Of a stretch of 64,000 nt of DNA, positions 9,189 through 17,014 are shown in pieces. Location of the stretch: assembly GCF_002214185.1 (NCBI RefSeq), contig NZ_CP022161.1, positions 4,401,767-4,465,766 of the forward strand, given 5' to 3'. Position 1 is the first letter of the stretch, and the number at the start of each line of letters is the position of its first letter. The stretch is from Streptomyces capitiformicae (lineage in GTDB: Bacteria; Actinomycetota; Actinomycetes; Streptomycetales; Streptomycetaceae). Under the pieces are notes generated by a model. The model worked only from the letters and a program-made list of their open reading frames with translations, ran no database searches and was not told the DNA's origin. A program made the translations under genes and the position numbers.

Positions 9189-9575
9189 CTACGCCACATC
9201 CGCCGCCAACACCTTGTTGAGCTGCTCCACAGTCGCCGGCGACTCCCTCTGGAACGCGGCGATGTCCAGCCCGTCGTCACCCATGACGGTGAGGAGGGTG
9301 CGCTCACCGACGGCTACGACGATGACGTGGCCGGCCCCGCACCGGACCACCACCTCACGGAGCGCGCCGGCACCGGACTGGTCGGCCATGCGGCGGCCGA
9401 CGCCGAGCGTGGCGGCGGCGAGCGCGGCGATGGACTCGGGATGGACCTTGTCGACGTCGGCGACGACGAGGAGCCCGTCCACGGTGGACAGGACGCTCTC
9501 GGAGACGCCCAGCACCCGATCACGCAGCGAGGTCAGGATGCCGGTGAGCGATTCGGTCGATGCGTGTGCGGTCAT
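9189..9575 (-). CDS. Roadblock/LC7-domain protein
   Basis: 128 aa, one Roadblock/LC7 fold (VDGLLVVADVDKVHPESIAA, then GHVIVVAVGERTLLTVMG). In bacteria these MglB-like proteins dimerise and act with small GTPases or signalling complexes. The ATG start has AAGGAG nine bases upstream. It is the last gene of a run that begins at 11275 and contains a second Roadblock gene, a DUF4388 gene and a Pro-rich gene. No small GTPase gene lies beside it, unlike the Streptomyces conservons (cvn), so partners are unknown. Confidence 0.85.
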   Translation of the reverse strand: MTAHASTESLTGILTSLRDRVLGVSESVLSTVDGLLVVADVDKVHPESIAALAAATLGVGRRMADQSGAGALREVVVRCGAGHVIVVAVGERTLLTVMGDDGLDIAAFQRESPATVEQLNKVLAADVA

Positions 9576-9669
9576 GGGAACGTGCTCCTTGGTCCGGATC
9601 TCTGCGGTGGGTGGTGCGGTCCAAGCGTCGGATGGGTTCCGAGCGTCGGGTGGGTGCGGTCCGTGCGAC

Positions 9670-10071
9670 TCAGTCGGACAGGTGCCGCTGGTCGGACTCG
9701 GGGAGCGCCCGCAGCCCGCGGCGGACGCGCCGCAGCATGTCGATGGAAGGTTGTTCGGCGAGGAGTTCCTCGGCCGACAGCAGGGACAGGGGCGGGAAGG
9801 GGGACGGCGGCGCGGCCGGGCTGTCCGACGCGTCGTTCCGCCCTGAAGTCCCTGTCGTGCCCCGCGTGGGTTTCCGCACGGGTAACGGTGGCTGTTCCGC
9901 GTCCGTGGCCCCGGGCTCGGCGGACCGTGGTGTGGACGGTGGTGGGGGTGAGGGTGCGGCGGGTGGTGCCGTGCGGTCGTCCGCCCCTGCTCGCGGAGCC
10001 GGGCTCCGCCGGGGACGCGCGGCCTTGGTACGGCGGCGGCGCTTGCGGGCCGGGTCTTCGTCTGAGCTCAC
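9670..10071 (-). CDS. Basic, proline-rich protein of unknown function
   Basis: 133 aa. The first 25 residues are strongly basic (KRRRRTK and RPRRS), followed by a Pro/Ala-rich disordered region. A possible helical C-terminus (ELLAEQPSIDMLRRVRRGLR) is the only part that looks folded. The GTG start overlaps the stop of the DUF4388 gene by one base (TAGTG), so it is very likely translated with it. No recognised domain; its role in the Roadblock operon is unknown. Confidence 0.6.
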   Translation of the reverse strand: MSSDEDPARKRRRRTKAARPRRSPAPRAGADDRTAPPAAPSPPPPSTPRSAEPGATDAEQPPLPVRKPTRGTTGTSGRNDASDSPAAPPSPFPPLSLLSAEELLAEQPSIDMLRRVRRGLRALPESDQRHLSD

Positions 10072-10904
10072 TACCCGCCCCCGGCTCCGAGGTCTCCGGA
10101 GGGAAATCCCCCACCGGGTCTACGTCTGGGAAGAGGGCCCGCCCTCGGTGACAGCTCGTCGGCCGCCGTTTGAGGCGGCGCGACCCGGGGTGCGGTGCTG
10201 GGCCGGCCGTCGGGTGTCGTCCGGTTCTCCCACCGGACGGCCCCGAGCCTCTCCAGCCGGATCAGGTCGAGCATCACCGCGTAGAGTCCGCGCCCCCGGG
10301 CGAAGGCAATGTCGCGCGGGGTGCGGCGCCCGTTGGCGCTCTCGACGAGTTCGCGGTGACGCCGGGTCAGCCTGCCGTCGGCTTCCGGGTCCCGGCCGGG
10401 GACCGGTTCGGGCCGGACGCGGGCCAGTTCACCGGCGGGGCCCCACAGCCGGGACAGCAACGCCATGCGCCGGGTGGTCTCCTCGGCCAGCGGCCTCGGC
10501 TCAACGCCGGGCCGGGTGAGGAGTGTCGGCTCACGTTCGGTCAGCTCCCAGCCATCGGGCGGACTGGGCGCCATCGCGAAGGCCCCGTCGAAGACGGCCG
10601 CCGTGCAGACGACCTCCACTTCGGCGGCGCCGATCAGGTCCGCGGCCACCAGGCGCAGGTCCAGCCGGTCCAGGTCGGGCTCCGCCGCACACGCCGCCAG
10701 CCAGGCGTCGTCGTCGATCCGGCCCGAGGTGAGCAGCGTGGACACCGCGGTCGGCGAGCCCGGTGTCTCGATCGCGCCGATGAGGCCGTCGCGCAGGTGA
10801 ATCGTGCCGCCCGGGCTACCGGAGACCCGTACCGTGCCGCTGAAACCCTCCTGGTGCAGAGCATGCAGGAGCGCCGGCACATTGCGCGCCGAGGGCGTCT
10901 TCAC
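10071..10904 (-). CDS. DUF4388-domain protein
   Basis: 277 aa. Residues 8-100 match the DUF4388/PATAN pattern (LLHALHQEGFSGTVRV, GTIHLRDGLIGAIETPG), an effector domain found with bacterial two-component and Roadblock systems. A second region (150-230, LTRRHRELVESANGRRTPRD) looks helical and may bind DNA or protein. The tail is Pro/Gly-rich and disordered. Its GTG start overlaps the preceding Roadblock gene by GTGA and its stop overlaps the next gene, which argues for one polycistronic unit. Biological role unknown. Confidence 0.82.
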   Translation of the reverse strand: MKTPSARNVPALLHALHQEGFSGTVRVSGSPGGTIHLRDGLIGAIETPGSPTAVSTLLTSGRIDDDAWLAACAAEPDLDRLDLRLVAADLIGAAEVEVVCTAAVFDGAFAMAPSPPDGWELTEREPTLLTRPGVEPRPLAEETTRRMALLSRLWGPAGELARVRPEPVPGRDPEADGRLTRRHRELVESANGRRTPRDIAFARGRGLYAVMLDLIRLERLGAVRWENRTTPDGRPSTAPRVAPPQTAADELSPRAGPLPRRRPGGGFPSGDLGAGGG

Positions 10905-11275
10905 GCCAGCACCTCTCGGGCCCGGTCGCCGAGGCCGCGCAACGCCAGGGTGATGTTGGCCCGGTCCCGGTCGAGTCCGGCCGCCAGCAGCAGCGGATCG
11001 CCGGCCGACCGGTCCACGGAGAGCAGCACCTGATGGCGTCTCGTGCTGGTCATGACCACACTTTCCAACTCCCCCACGGCCCCCGCCGCGCCGAGCCGCT
11101 CGCAGATGAGGGCGGCGAGTTCGCAGGCCTCTGTGCCGGTCCCTGCCTGGGCGGCGTCTCCCGCCACGCCGTAGGTGAGTCCGGTCACGGCATCGATCAG
11201 GGCGACGCCGGTGACGCCGGGAGATTCGAGTAGCCGGTCCAGGGATGCCTGAAGCGCCGTAGCCCGTTCCCCCAT
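10901..11275 (-). CDS. Roadblock/LC7-domain protein, first gene of the operon
   Basis: 124 aa with a single Roadblock/LC7 domain (VTGVALIDAVTGLTYGVAG, then HQVLLSVDRSAGDPLLLAAG). The ATG at 11275 has GGAGGG five bases upstream, and the stop overlaps the DUF4388 gene. It is transcribed away from another Roadblock-type gene at 11430 across a 154-base gap that must hold both promoters. Confidence 0.83.
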   Translation of the reverse strand: MGERATALQASLDRLLESPGVTGVALIDAVTGLTYGVAGDAAQAGTGTEACELAALICERLGAAGAVGELESVVMTSTRRHQVLLSVDRSAGDPLLLAAGLDRDRANITLALRGLGDRAREVLA

Positions 11276-11429
11276 TCGCCCTCCACGTTCACGTGCCGCA
11301 CAGTACTTTGAACGCCAACTTCCACAACACGCAACAAAGTTGATGCTTGTGACCGCTGGGGTCACTCGCGTCGATCGTAGTTGGCCGGACAGTGACCGGT
11401 CAGCTTCACTGAGGAATTGGGGCAGCAAT

Positions 11430-11795
11430 ATGAACATCGAGACCGCACTCAAGGAAGCCATGGCGATCGACGGCGCGCTCGGCGTCGCGCTCGTCGACTA
11501 CGAGAGCGGCATGTCGCTCGGCACCCTCGGCGGCGGGCCGCACCTCGACCTCGAACTCGCGGCGGCCGGCAACACCGAGGTCGTGCGCTCCAAGATGCGC
11601 ACGCTGGCCTCGCTCGACATGAACGACGTGATCGAGGACATCCTGATCACGCTGGGCCGGCAGTACCACCTGCTCCGCCCGCTGACCAGCAGCAAGGGCT
11701 CGCTCTTCCTCTACCTCGCGCTGGACCGCAGCCGCAGCAACCTGGCGCTGGCCCGGCACGCCCTCAAGCGCATCGAGAACGGCCTCGAGGTCTGA
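11430..11795 (+). CDS. Roadblock/LC7-like protein
   Basis: 121 aa, cytoplasmic. The N-terminal half (IDGALGVALVDYESGMSLG) and the second strand region (KGSLFLYLALDRSRSNLALA) follow the Roadblock/LC7 pattern, and it ends in a basic amphipathic helix. The ATG at 11430 was chosen over upstream in-frame codons because the family-like sequence MNIETALKEAM begins there. It is divergent from the Roadblock-DUF4388 operon. Function not established. Confidence 0.85.
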   Translation: MNIETALKEAMAIDGALGVALVDYESGMSLGTLGGGPHLDLELAAAGNTEVVRSKMRTLASLDMNDVIEDILITLGRQYHLLRPLTSSKGSLFLYLALDRSRSNLALARHALKRIENGLEV

Positions 11796-11825
11796 GGGCT
11801 CCTACCCCGCCTGCCCGAAACGACT

Positions 11826-11871
11826 TGTGCCTGTTCTCCGACGGCCGGACGGCCCTTGGAGAACAGGCACA
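11826..11871. terminator. Perfect 14-bp hairpin between converging genes
   Basis: TGTGCCTGTTCTCC pairs exactly with GGAGAACAGGCACA (11858-11871) around an 18-base loop. It lies between the Roadblock gene and rsrA, which converge, and works in either direction. Confidence 0.85.
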
Positions 11872-11900
11872 GAAACGGAATTAAGGATTCAGGCTTTCCG

Positions 11901-11940
11901 CGGCGCGGTCAGGATTCCTGCGGCGCGGTCAGGATTCCTG
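11901..11940. repeat. Two identical 20-bp tandem units spanning the rsrA stop
   Basis: The unit CGGCGCGGTCAGGATTCCTG occurs at 11901-11920 and 11921-11940. The second contains the rsrA stop codon and the last codons, so the gene end has been duplicated without changing the protein. Confidence 0.9.
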
Positions 11941-12240
11941 CGGCGTCGCCGGTCCGGCCGTCACATCGTGCTCGGGCACGGCCTGCCCGGACCGGATCAG
12001 ATCGATCCGCCCCATCACCTTGGCCCGCAGGTCGGTCGGCACGTCATCCTGCCCACAACACCGCTTCACCAGCTTCTTGACGGCCTGTTCGAGCCCATAC
12101 TTCTCCAGACAGGGCGAGCATTCCTCGAAGTGGTGCTCGAACTTGGTGCAGTCGGTGTCAGGCATCTCACGGTCGAGGAACTCGTAGAGATGATCGAGGA
12201 TCTCGCTGCAATCCGTCTCATGCGGCTCTCCGCAGCTCAT
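11929..12240 (-). CDS. rsrA: Zinc-binding redox-sensing anti-sigma factor RsrA
   Basis: 103 aa. Anti-sigma factor that holds sigma-R inactive under reducing conditions and releases it when its thiols oxidise. Residues Cys3, His7, Cys11, Cys31, His37, Cys41, Cys44, Cys61 and Cys62 sit at exactly the positions known for S. coelicolor RsrA, including the zinc-anti-sigma motif H-x3-C-x2-C (37-44) and the Cys11/Cys44 pair that forms the trigger disulfide. The ATG overlaps the sigR stop by ATGA, so synthesis is coupled to its target. The C-terminal tail is Pro/Ala-rich. The stop codon lies in a 20-bp tandem duplication. Confidence 0.96.
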   Translation of the reverse strand: MSCGEPHETDCSEILDHLYEFLDREMPDTDCTKFEHHFEECSPCLEKYGLEQAVKKLVKRCCGQDDVPTDLRAKVMGRIDLIRSGQAVPEHDVTAGPATPQES

Positions 12241-13073
12241 GAGCCCGAGCCTTTCGCTTCGTTCGACTCTCCGGCGCCGGCCGGGACCAGGCCCCGCTCA
12301 CGGGCGTAGTCCTCCAACATGCCGCGCAGTTGACGGCGGCCCCGGTGCAGCCGGGACATCACCGTACCGATGGGTGTCCCCATGATGTCGGCGATCTCCT
12401 TGTACGCAAAGCCCTCGACATCGGCGAGATAGACGGCGATGCGGAACTCCTCGGGGATCGCCTGCAGCGCTTCCTTCACGTCCGAGTCGGGCAGGTGGTC
12501 GAGCGCCTGCGACTCGGCGGAGCGCAAGCCCGTCGACATGTGCGACTCGGCGCGCGCCAGCTGCCAGTCCTCGATCTCCTCGGCCGCACTGCGCTGGGGT
12601 TCGCGCTGCTTCTTGCGGTACGAGTTGATGAAGGTGTTGGTGAGGATGCGGTACAGCCAGGCCTTCAGATTGGTGCCCTCGCGGAACTGGTGGAAGGACG
12701 CGTACGCCTTCGCGTACGTCTCCTGCACCAGGTCCTCGGCGTCGGCCGGGTTGCGCGTCATGCGCAGCGCGGCCGAATACATCTGATCGAGGAATTCCAG
12801 AGCGTCCCGCTCGAAACGGGCGCTGCGGTCCGCGGCGGTCTCCGTGCCTTCGGGCTGCTCCGCCTGGCCGTGTTCGGTCCCTGCGTCGGTCCCAGTGACC
12901 GGACCCACCTCCTCCAGCGTCTGTGCGATACCGAGACCGGTACCACCAGAATCGGAGGATAGACGACGATCCACGCCCGCCGCCGCCCGAATAGAGCCGC
13001 GCTTGGCCGCGTGCAGCACCGTCCAGTCCAGGTCGGCGCGGCTGCTGCGGGTCGGGCAGGTGGTCGAACCCAT
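12237..13073 (-). CDS. sigR: ECF sigma factor sigma-R, long (sigma-R') and short isoforms
   Basis: Group IV sigma factor of the thiol-oxidative stress response. Region 2 ([37 protein letters not shown]) and region 4 ([36 protein letters not shown]) are intact. Two starts are supported. ATG 13073 is preceded by AGGAGAGGAAG and gives 278 aa. GTG 12908 ([10 protein letters not shown]) gives 223 aa, close to the 227-aa S. coelicolor protein. The extension is exactly 55 residues, the length I recall for the unstable sigma-R' isoform made from the autoregulated promoter. A sigma-R-type promoter sits about 50 bases upstream of the long start. The stop overlaps rsrA. Confidence 0.96.
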   Translation of the reverse strand: MGSTTCPTRSSRADLDWTVLHAAKRGSIRAAAGVDRRLSSDSGGTGLGIAQTLEEVGPVTGTDAGTEHGQAEQPEGTETAADRSARFERDALEFLDQMYSAALRMTRNPADAEDLVQETYAKAYASFHQFREGTNLKAWLYRILTNTFINSYRKKQREPQRSAAEEIEDWQLARAESHMSTGLRSAESQALDHLPDSDVKEALQAIPEEFRIAVYLADVEGFAYKEIADIMGTPIGTVMSRLHRGRRQLRGMLEDYARERGLVPAGAGESNEAKGSGS

Positions 13074-13130
13074 GCGGCGGACTTCCTCTCCTACGAACGG
13101 CCAGCACGCTCTCGCGCTGTCTGATCCGCA

Positions 13131-13158
13131 CAACAGAGGCCGGCCATGCGGCATTCCC
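13131..13158 (-). promoter_or_regulatory. Sigma-R-dependent autoregulatory promoter (sigRp2-like)
   Basis: Read on the minus strand: GGGAAT at 13158-13153, an 18-base spacer, GTTG at 13134-13131. This is the sigma-R consensus. Predicted transcription start is near 13125, leaving a leader of about 50 bases before the long sigR start codon. Confidence 0.88.
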
Positions 13159-13200
13159 GTTCTCCCACCGACTCCTTACCGAGTGACGCGTTCCACTCCC

Positions 13201-13860
13201 CTAACGGAGTGACGCGATCCACTCCACGACACCGTCGGTGATGACCTTCAGGGCCTCCTCCTGGTCGAGGGGCGCCCGCTTCGGCACGGCGAACCCGTGA
13301 TCGCCGTACGGCACCTCCACCAAGCCGTACGACCCCTGTGGGAACTCCTCCGGCCGCCCGAACGGATCGTTCCCGCCCTGTACGACGAGCGTGGGCACCC
13401 CGGCCCCGAGCAGTTCGTCCGCACGGGACTTCTCCGGCTTGCCCGGCGGATGCAGCGGGAAGCTCAGCGCGAGTACGGCCGCCGCGCCCAGCTCCGTCGC
13501 CGTACGACAGGCCACCCGGGCCCCGGCGCTCCGCCCGCCCGCGATCACCGGCAGCCCCGGCTTCGTCAACGCGGGCCACAACCCCCGCCAGCCGACGTCC
13601 AGCGTCCTGGGGGCCGGCGCGAGCTTCTTCCCGGCCACCCGCCAGGGCTGCTCGACGAGCGCGACGGTCACACCGTGCGCCGGAAGCAGGGCGGCGAGGG
13701 CCTGAAGGTCACGCGCCTCGATCCCGCCGCCGGCGCCGTGGCCGACAGCCAGCACGAAATCGGCCCTCTCGGCCGCGCACCAAGTGACGCGGGCCGTACC
13801 CGCCTCGGTGTCGATCTCTTCTCTGATCCCGGTCACATCGGAAGTCGCTCTGGAAGTCAC
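13201..13860 (-). CDS. Alpha/beta hydrolase-like protein (KANL3/Tex30-type)
   Basis: 219 aa, cytoplasmic. The nucleophile elbow is GGRSAGARVA (Ser in G-R-S-A-G), preceded by GHGAGGG as the oxyanion region. A possible acid is in VVQGGNDPFG and His in YGDHGF, so a triad can be drawn. Family members of this size are called alpha/beta family hydrolases or dienelactone-hydrolase-like; the substrate is unknown. The GTG start at 13860 lies one base after the SRAP gene stop, with GGAGGG about 13 bases upstream, so the two genes are co-transcribed. Confidence 0.83.
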   Translation of the reverse strand: MTSRATSDVTGIREEIDTEAGTARVTWCAAERADFVLAVGHGAGGGIEARDLQALAALLPAHGVTVALVEQPWRVAGKKLAPAPRTLDVGWRGLWPALTKPGLPVIAGGRSAGARVACRTATELGAAAVLALSFPLHPPGKPEKSRADELLGAGVPTLVVQGGNDPFGRPEEFPQGSYGLVEVPYGDHGFAVPKRAPLDQEEALKVITDGVVEWIASLR

Positions 13861-13861
13861 G

Positions 13862-14677
13862 CTAGAAGAGTGTGCCCTCCACGGGCCCCTCCAGCTCGTC
13901 GAGCAGCTCCGGGCTGTTGTTACGGACATTACTGACGGCCGTGGAGACGGGGTACGCGCGCATCAGACCGGCGGGCGGCGGTTCCAGCAGCCGGCGCAGG
14001 TCGTCGAGGTCCGTGCGGGCCGGGTCGAGCCAGGAGTCCCAGCGGTCGGGCGTGAGCATCAGCGGCATCCGGGGGTGGATCTCGGCCAACGTGTGCGGGC
14101 CGTGCTCCGGGGCCACGGCCAGCGGCGTCGACTCGGCCTCCGTCGTGATCACCGAGCAGGTGGCCCACCAGGCCTGCGGGTGGTCGTCCGGCAGCGTCCG
14201 GTCCCGCCAGAACTCGTACAACCCGGCCATCGCGAAGACGGACCCGTCTGCGGGGAGCACGAAGTACGGCTGCTTGCGCGGCCGCTTCTTCTTCCCCTCG
14301 ACCTCCAGATCACGCTCCTGCTTGCCGGTGACCCACTCGTAGTAGCCGTCGGCGGGCAGGATGCAGCGCCGGGTGGCGAAGGCACGCCGGTACGACGGCT
14401 TCTCGTGGACCGTCTCGGCGCGCGCGTTGATCATCCGGGCGGCGCCCTCGGGATTCTTGGACCAGGACGGGACGAGCCCCCACTTCAGCTTGCGCAACTG
14501 GCGAACCGGTCTTTTGTCGTCGGCGTCCTTAAGAGGGCGGTCGAGAACCACGTAGACCTCCTTGGTGGGGGCCACGTTGTAGTCGGGCTCCAGGGTCTCT
14601 TCCGGCTCCCACTTCTCGATCTCAAAGATTCCTGCGAGATCCTCGGGCCTACGACTCGCCGCATACCGTCCGCACAT
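13862..14677 (-). CDS. SRAP-domain (YedK/HMCES) abasic-site DNA-protein crosslinking protein
   Basis: 271 aa. SRAP proteins shield abasic sites in single-stranded DNA by forming a thiazolidine crosslink with the N-terminal cysteine exposed after Met removal. Here Cys2 is present (MCGRYAAS), which fixes the ATG at 14677. Other conserved parts are the Asn/Glu-containing NARAETV, PADGYYEW and the His in HPRMP. Length is slightly above the usual 220-250 because of a Lys/Arg-rich insert near 140-155 (EGKKKRPRKQ). Divergent from the M50 protease gene across 50 bases. Confidence 0.93.
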   Translation of the reverse strand: MCGRYAASRRPEDLAGIFEIEKWEPEETLEPDYNVAPTKEVYVVLDRPLKDADDKRPVRQLRKLKWGLVPSWSKNPEGAARMINARAETVHEKPSYRRAFATRRCILPADGYYEWVTGKQERDLEVEGKKKRPRKQPYFVLPADGSVFAMAGLYEFWRDRTLPDDHPQAWWATCSVITTEAESTPLAVAPEHGPHTLAEIHPRMPLMLTPDRWDSWLDPARTDLDDLRRLLEPPPAGLMRAYPVSTAVSNVRNNSPELLDELEGPVEGTLF

Positions 14678-14727
14678 GAGTGCCAGACTTCCACATCCGA
14701 AGCGACCCAAGGGAGCCACCACCGACA

Positions 14728-15450
14728 ATGGAAAGCACCGCAGCCACCTCGCTCGCCTCCCTCTGGGACGAGCTCGTCGGCAGCCAGCCCGACCCCGACA
14801 CCTGGGTCGTCATAGCCACCGCGGCCGTCGCGCTCGCCGCGATCGTCCCGCACGGTGTCTGGCGGCTCTCGCGCAACGCCATCACCATCGCGCACGAGGG
14901 CGGTCACGGCCTGATCGCGCTGCTCACCGGCCGCACCCTGACCGGCATCCGCCTCCACTCCGACACCAGCGGCCTCACGGTCAGCAGGGGCAAGCCCACC
15001 GGCCTCGGCATGATCCTCACCGCCGCGGCCGGCTACACCGCACCCCCGCTCCTGGGCCTCGGCGGCGCCGCCCTCCTCGGCTCCGGCCGCATCACCCTGC
15101 TCCTGTGGCTCGCCACGATCCTGCTGGTCGCCATGCTCGTCATGATCCGCAACGCCTACGGAGCCCTGACGGTGATCATCACCGGCGGCACCTTCGTGGT
15201 CGTCTCCTGGCTCGCCGGCCCCCAGGTCCAGGCGGCCTTCGCGTACACGGTGGTCTGGTTCCTCCTCCTCGGCGGAGTACGCCCGGCCTTCGAACTCCAG
15301 GCGAAGCGCAGGAGGGGCGGAGCGGGCGACTCGGACGCGGACCAACTCTCCCGCCTGACCCACGTACCGCCGCTGGCGTGGCTGCTGATGTTCCACGTGG
15401 TGTCACTGTGCTCGCTGCTGGGCGGGGGCCGCTGGCTGCTGAACTTGTGA
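14728..15450 (+). CDS. M50-family membrane metalloprotease
   Basis: 240 aa, polytopic. The zinc motif HEGGH lies at 56-60 in the second hydrophobic segment, and at least five more membrane helices follow. M50 proteases cleave substrates within the membrane (site-2 protease class). The classical second motif (NPDG) is not clear, as in the short actinobacterial M50 group. The ATG at 14728 has GGGAG 12 bases upstream. The gene is monocistronic and followed by a non-coding repeat region. Substrate unknown. Confidence 0.88.
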   Translation: MESTAATSLASLWDELVGSQPDPDTWVVIATAAVALAAIVPHGVWRLSRNAITIAHEGGHGLIALLTGRTLTGIRLHSDTSGLTVSRGKPTGLGMILTAAAGYTAPPLLGLGGAALLGSGRITLLLWLATILLVAMLVMIRNAYGALTVIITGGTFVVVSWLAGPQVQAAFAYTVVWFLLLGGVRPAFELQAKRRRGGAGDSDADQLSRLTHVPPLAWLLMFHVVSLCSLLGGGRWLLNL

Positions 15451-15455
15451 CCCCG

Positions 15456-15620
15456 GCTGCCCAAGGGGCGCGGGGCTGTATCCATGTGCGGCTCCGCCGC
15501 GATGGGGGTCCCCCCGCTCATGGGGGTCCCTCCCGCTCGAGCGAAGTCGAGAGTGGAGGAGAAGCCGAGAGTGGGGGAGAAGCCGAGAGTGGGGGAGCGA
15601 CCAGCCACGAACAACCCGCA
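15456..15620. repeat. Dispersed intergenic repeat, copy B, with internal tandem units
   Basis: Begins with the same core as copy A (GGGGCGCGGGGCTGTATCCA, then ATGTGCGGCTCCGCCGCG) and ends in GCGACCAGCC. Between them lie GGGGGTCCC palindromes and three 18-bp units at 15547-15564, 15565-15582 and 15583-15600 based on CCGAGAGTGGGGGAGAAG. No coding potential seen. Confidence 0.8.
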
Positions 15621-15678
15621 CCCGCCCACGGCGATCACGAGGCACCCCCCAAGGCGAACCCCCACTATGGTTGGGACC

Positions 15679-16998
15679 ATGGCCCCGAAAGACACCCACA
15701 CCGCCCTCTGGCCCGCCCCGCGCGCGAGCGCAACCGTCGACGCGACGGTCCACGTCCCGGGGTCCAAGTCCGTGACCAACCGCGCCCTCGTCCTGGCGGC
15801 TCTCGCCAGCGAACCCGGCTGGCTCCGCCGCCCCCTCCGCTCCCGGGACACCCTCCTGATGGCGGCCGCGCTGCGCGCGATGGGCGTCGGCATCGAGGAA
15901 GGCGTCGGCCCCGACGGCACCGGCGAGGCCTGGCGCGTCCTCCCCACGGGCCTGCACGGCCCGGCCACCGTCGACGTCGGCAACGCCGGCACGGTCATGC
16001 GCTTCCTGCCCCCCGTGGCCGCCCTCGCCGACGGCCCCATCCGTTTCGACGGCGACCCGAGGTCGTACGAGCGCCCCCTGCACGGTGTGGTCGACGCCCT
16101 GCGTGTCCTCGGTGCCCGGATCGACGACGACGGCCGGGGCGCGCTGCCCCTGACCGTGCACGGCAGCGGCGCCCTCGACGGCGGTCCGGTGCGGATCGAC
16201 GCGTCGTCGTCCTCCCAGTTCGTATCGGCGCTGCTGCTCTCCGCCCCGCGCTTCAACCAGGGCGTGGAGGTCCGCCACATCGGCTCGACGCTCCCCTCCA
16301 TGCCGCACATCCGCATGACCGTGGACATGTTGCGCTCGGTCGGCGCGCAGGTGGACACCCCGGAGTCGGGCGGCGAGCCGAACGTCTGGCGCGTCACCCC
16401 GGGCGCCCTGCTCGGCCGCGACCTGACGGTCGAGCCGGATCTGTCGAACGCCCAGCCGTTCCTGGCGGCGGCCCTGGTGACCGGCGGCAAGGTGATCGTC
16501 CCCGACTGGCCCGCGCGCACCACCCAGCCCGGTGACCAGCTCCGCGAGATCTTCACCGAGATGGGCGGTTCCTGCGAACTGACCGAGTACGGGCTGGTGT
16601 TCACCGGCTCGGGCTCGATCCACGGCATCGACGTGGACCTCGGCGAGGTCGGCGAGCTGACCCCCGGCATCGCGGCGGTCGCCGCCCTCGCCGACTCCCC
16701 CTCGACCCTGCGCGGCGTCGCCCACCTCCGCCTCCACGAGACGGACCGCTTGGCCGCGCTCACCAAGGAGATCAACGAACTCGGGGGCGACGTCACCGAG
16801 ACCGCCGACGGCCTCCACATCCGCCCGCGCCCACTGCACGGCGGCGTCTTCCACACCTACGACGACCACCGCATGGCCACCGCCGGCGCGATCATCGGCC
16901 TGGCCGTGGACGGTGTGCAGATCGAGAACGTGGCGACGACGGCCAAGACCTTGCCGGACTTCCCCGACCTGTGGACCGGGATGCTCGGGAAGAACTGA
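15679..16998 (+). CDS. aroA: 3-phosphoshikimate 1-carboxyvinyltransferase (EPSP synthase)
   Basis: 439 aa. Sixth step of the shikimate pathway: PEP plus shikimate-3-phosphate to EPSP. Visible motifs are the substrate loop [16 protein letters not shown], the PEP loop [13 protein letters not shown], a phosphate-binding [12 protein letters not shown], and the C-terminal [12 protein letters not shown] and YDDHRMA. The class-specific loop contains no obvious glyphosate-resistance pattern. ATG 15679 is chosen; ATG 15667 four codons earlier is equally possible since neither has a strong ribosome site. It is followed 16 bases later by rsgA, so both are probably one transcript. Confidence 0.96.
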   Translation: MAPKDTHTALWPAPRASATVDATVHVPGSKSVTNRALVLAALASEPGWLRRPLRSRDTLLMAAALRAMGVGIEEGVGPDGTGEAWRVLPTGLHGPATVDVGNAGTVMRFLPPVAALADGPIRFDGDPRSYERPLHGVVDALRVLGARIDDDGRGALPLTVHGSGALDGGPVRIDASSSSQFVSALLLSAPRFNQGVEVRHIGSTLPSMPHIRMTVDMLRSVGAQVDTPESGGEPNVWRVTPGALLGRDLTVEPDLSNAQPFLAAALVTGGKVIVPDWPARTTQPGDQLREIFTEMGGSCELTEYGLVFTGSGSIHGIDVDLGEVGELTPGIAAVAALADSPSTLRGVAHLRLHETDRLAALTKEINELGGDVTETADGLHIRPRPLHGGVFHTYDDHRMATAGAIIGLAVDGVQIENVATTAKTLPDFPDLWTGMLGKN

Positions 16999-17014
16999 CG
17001 GGCGGACCGGGATC

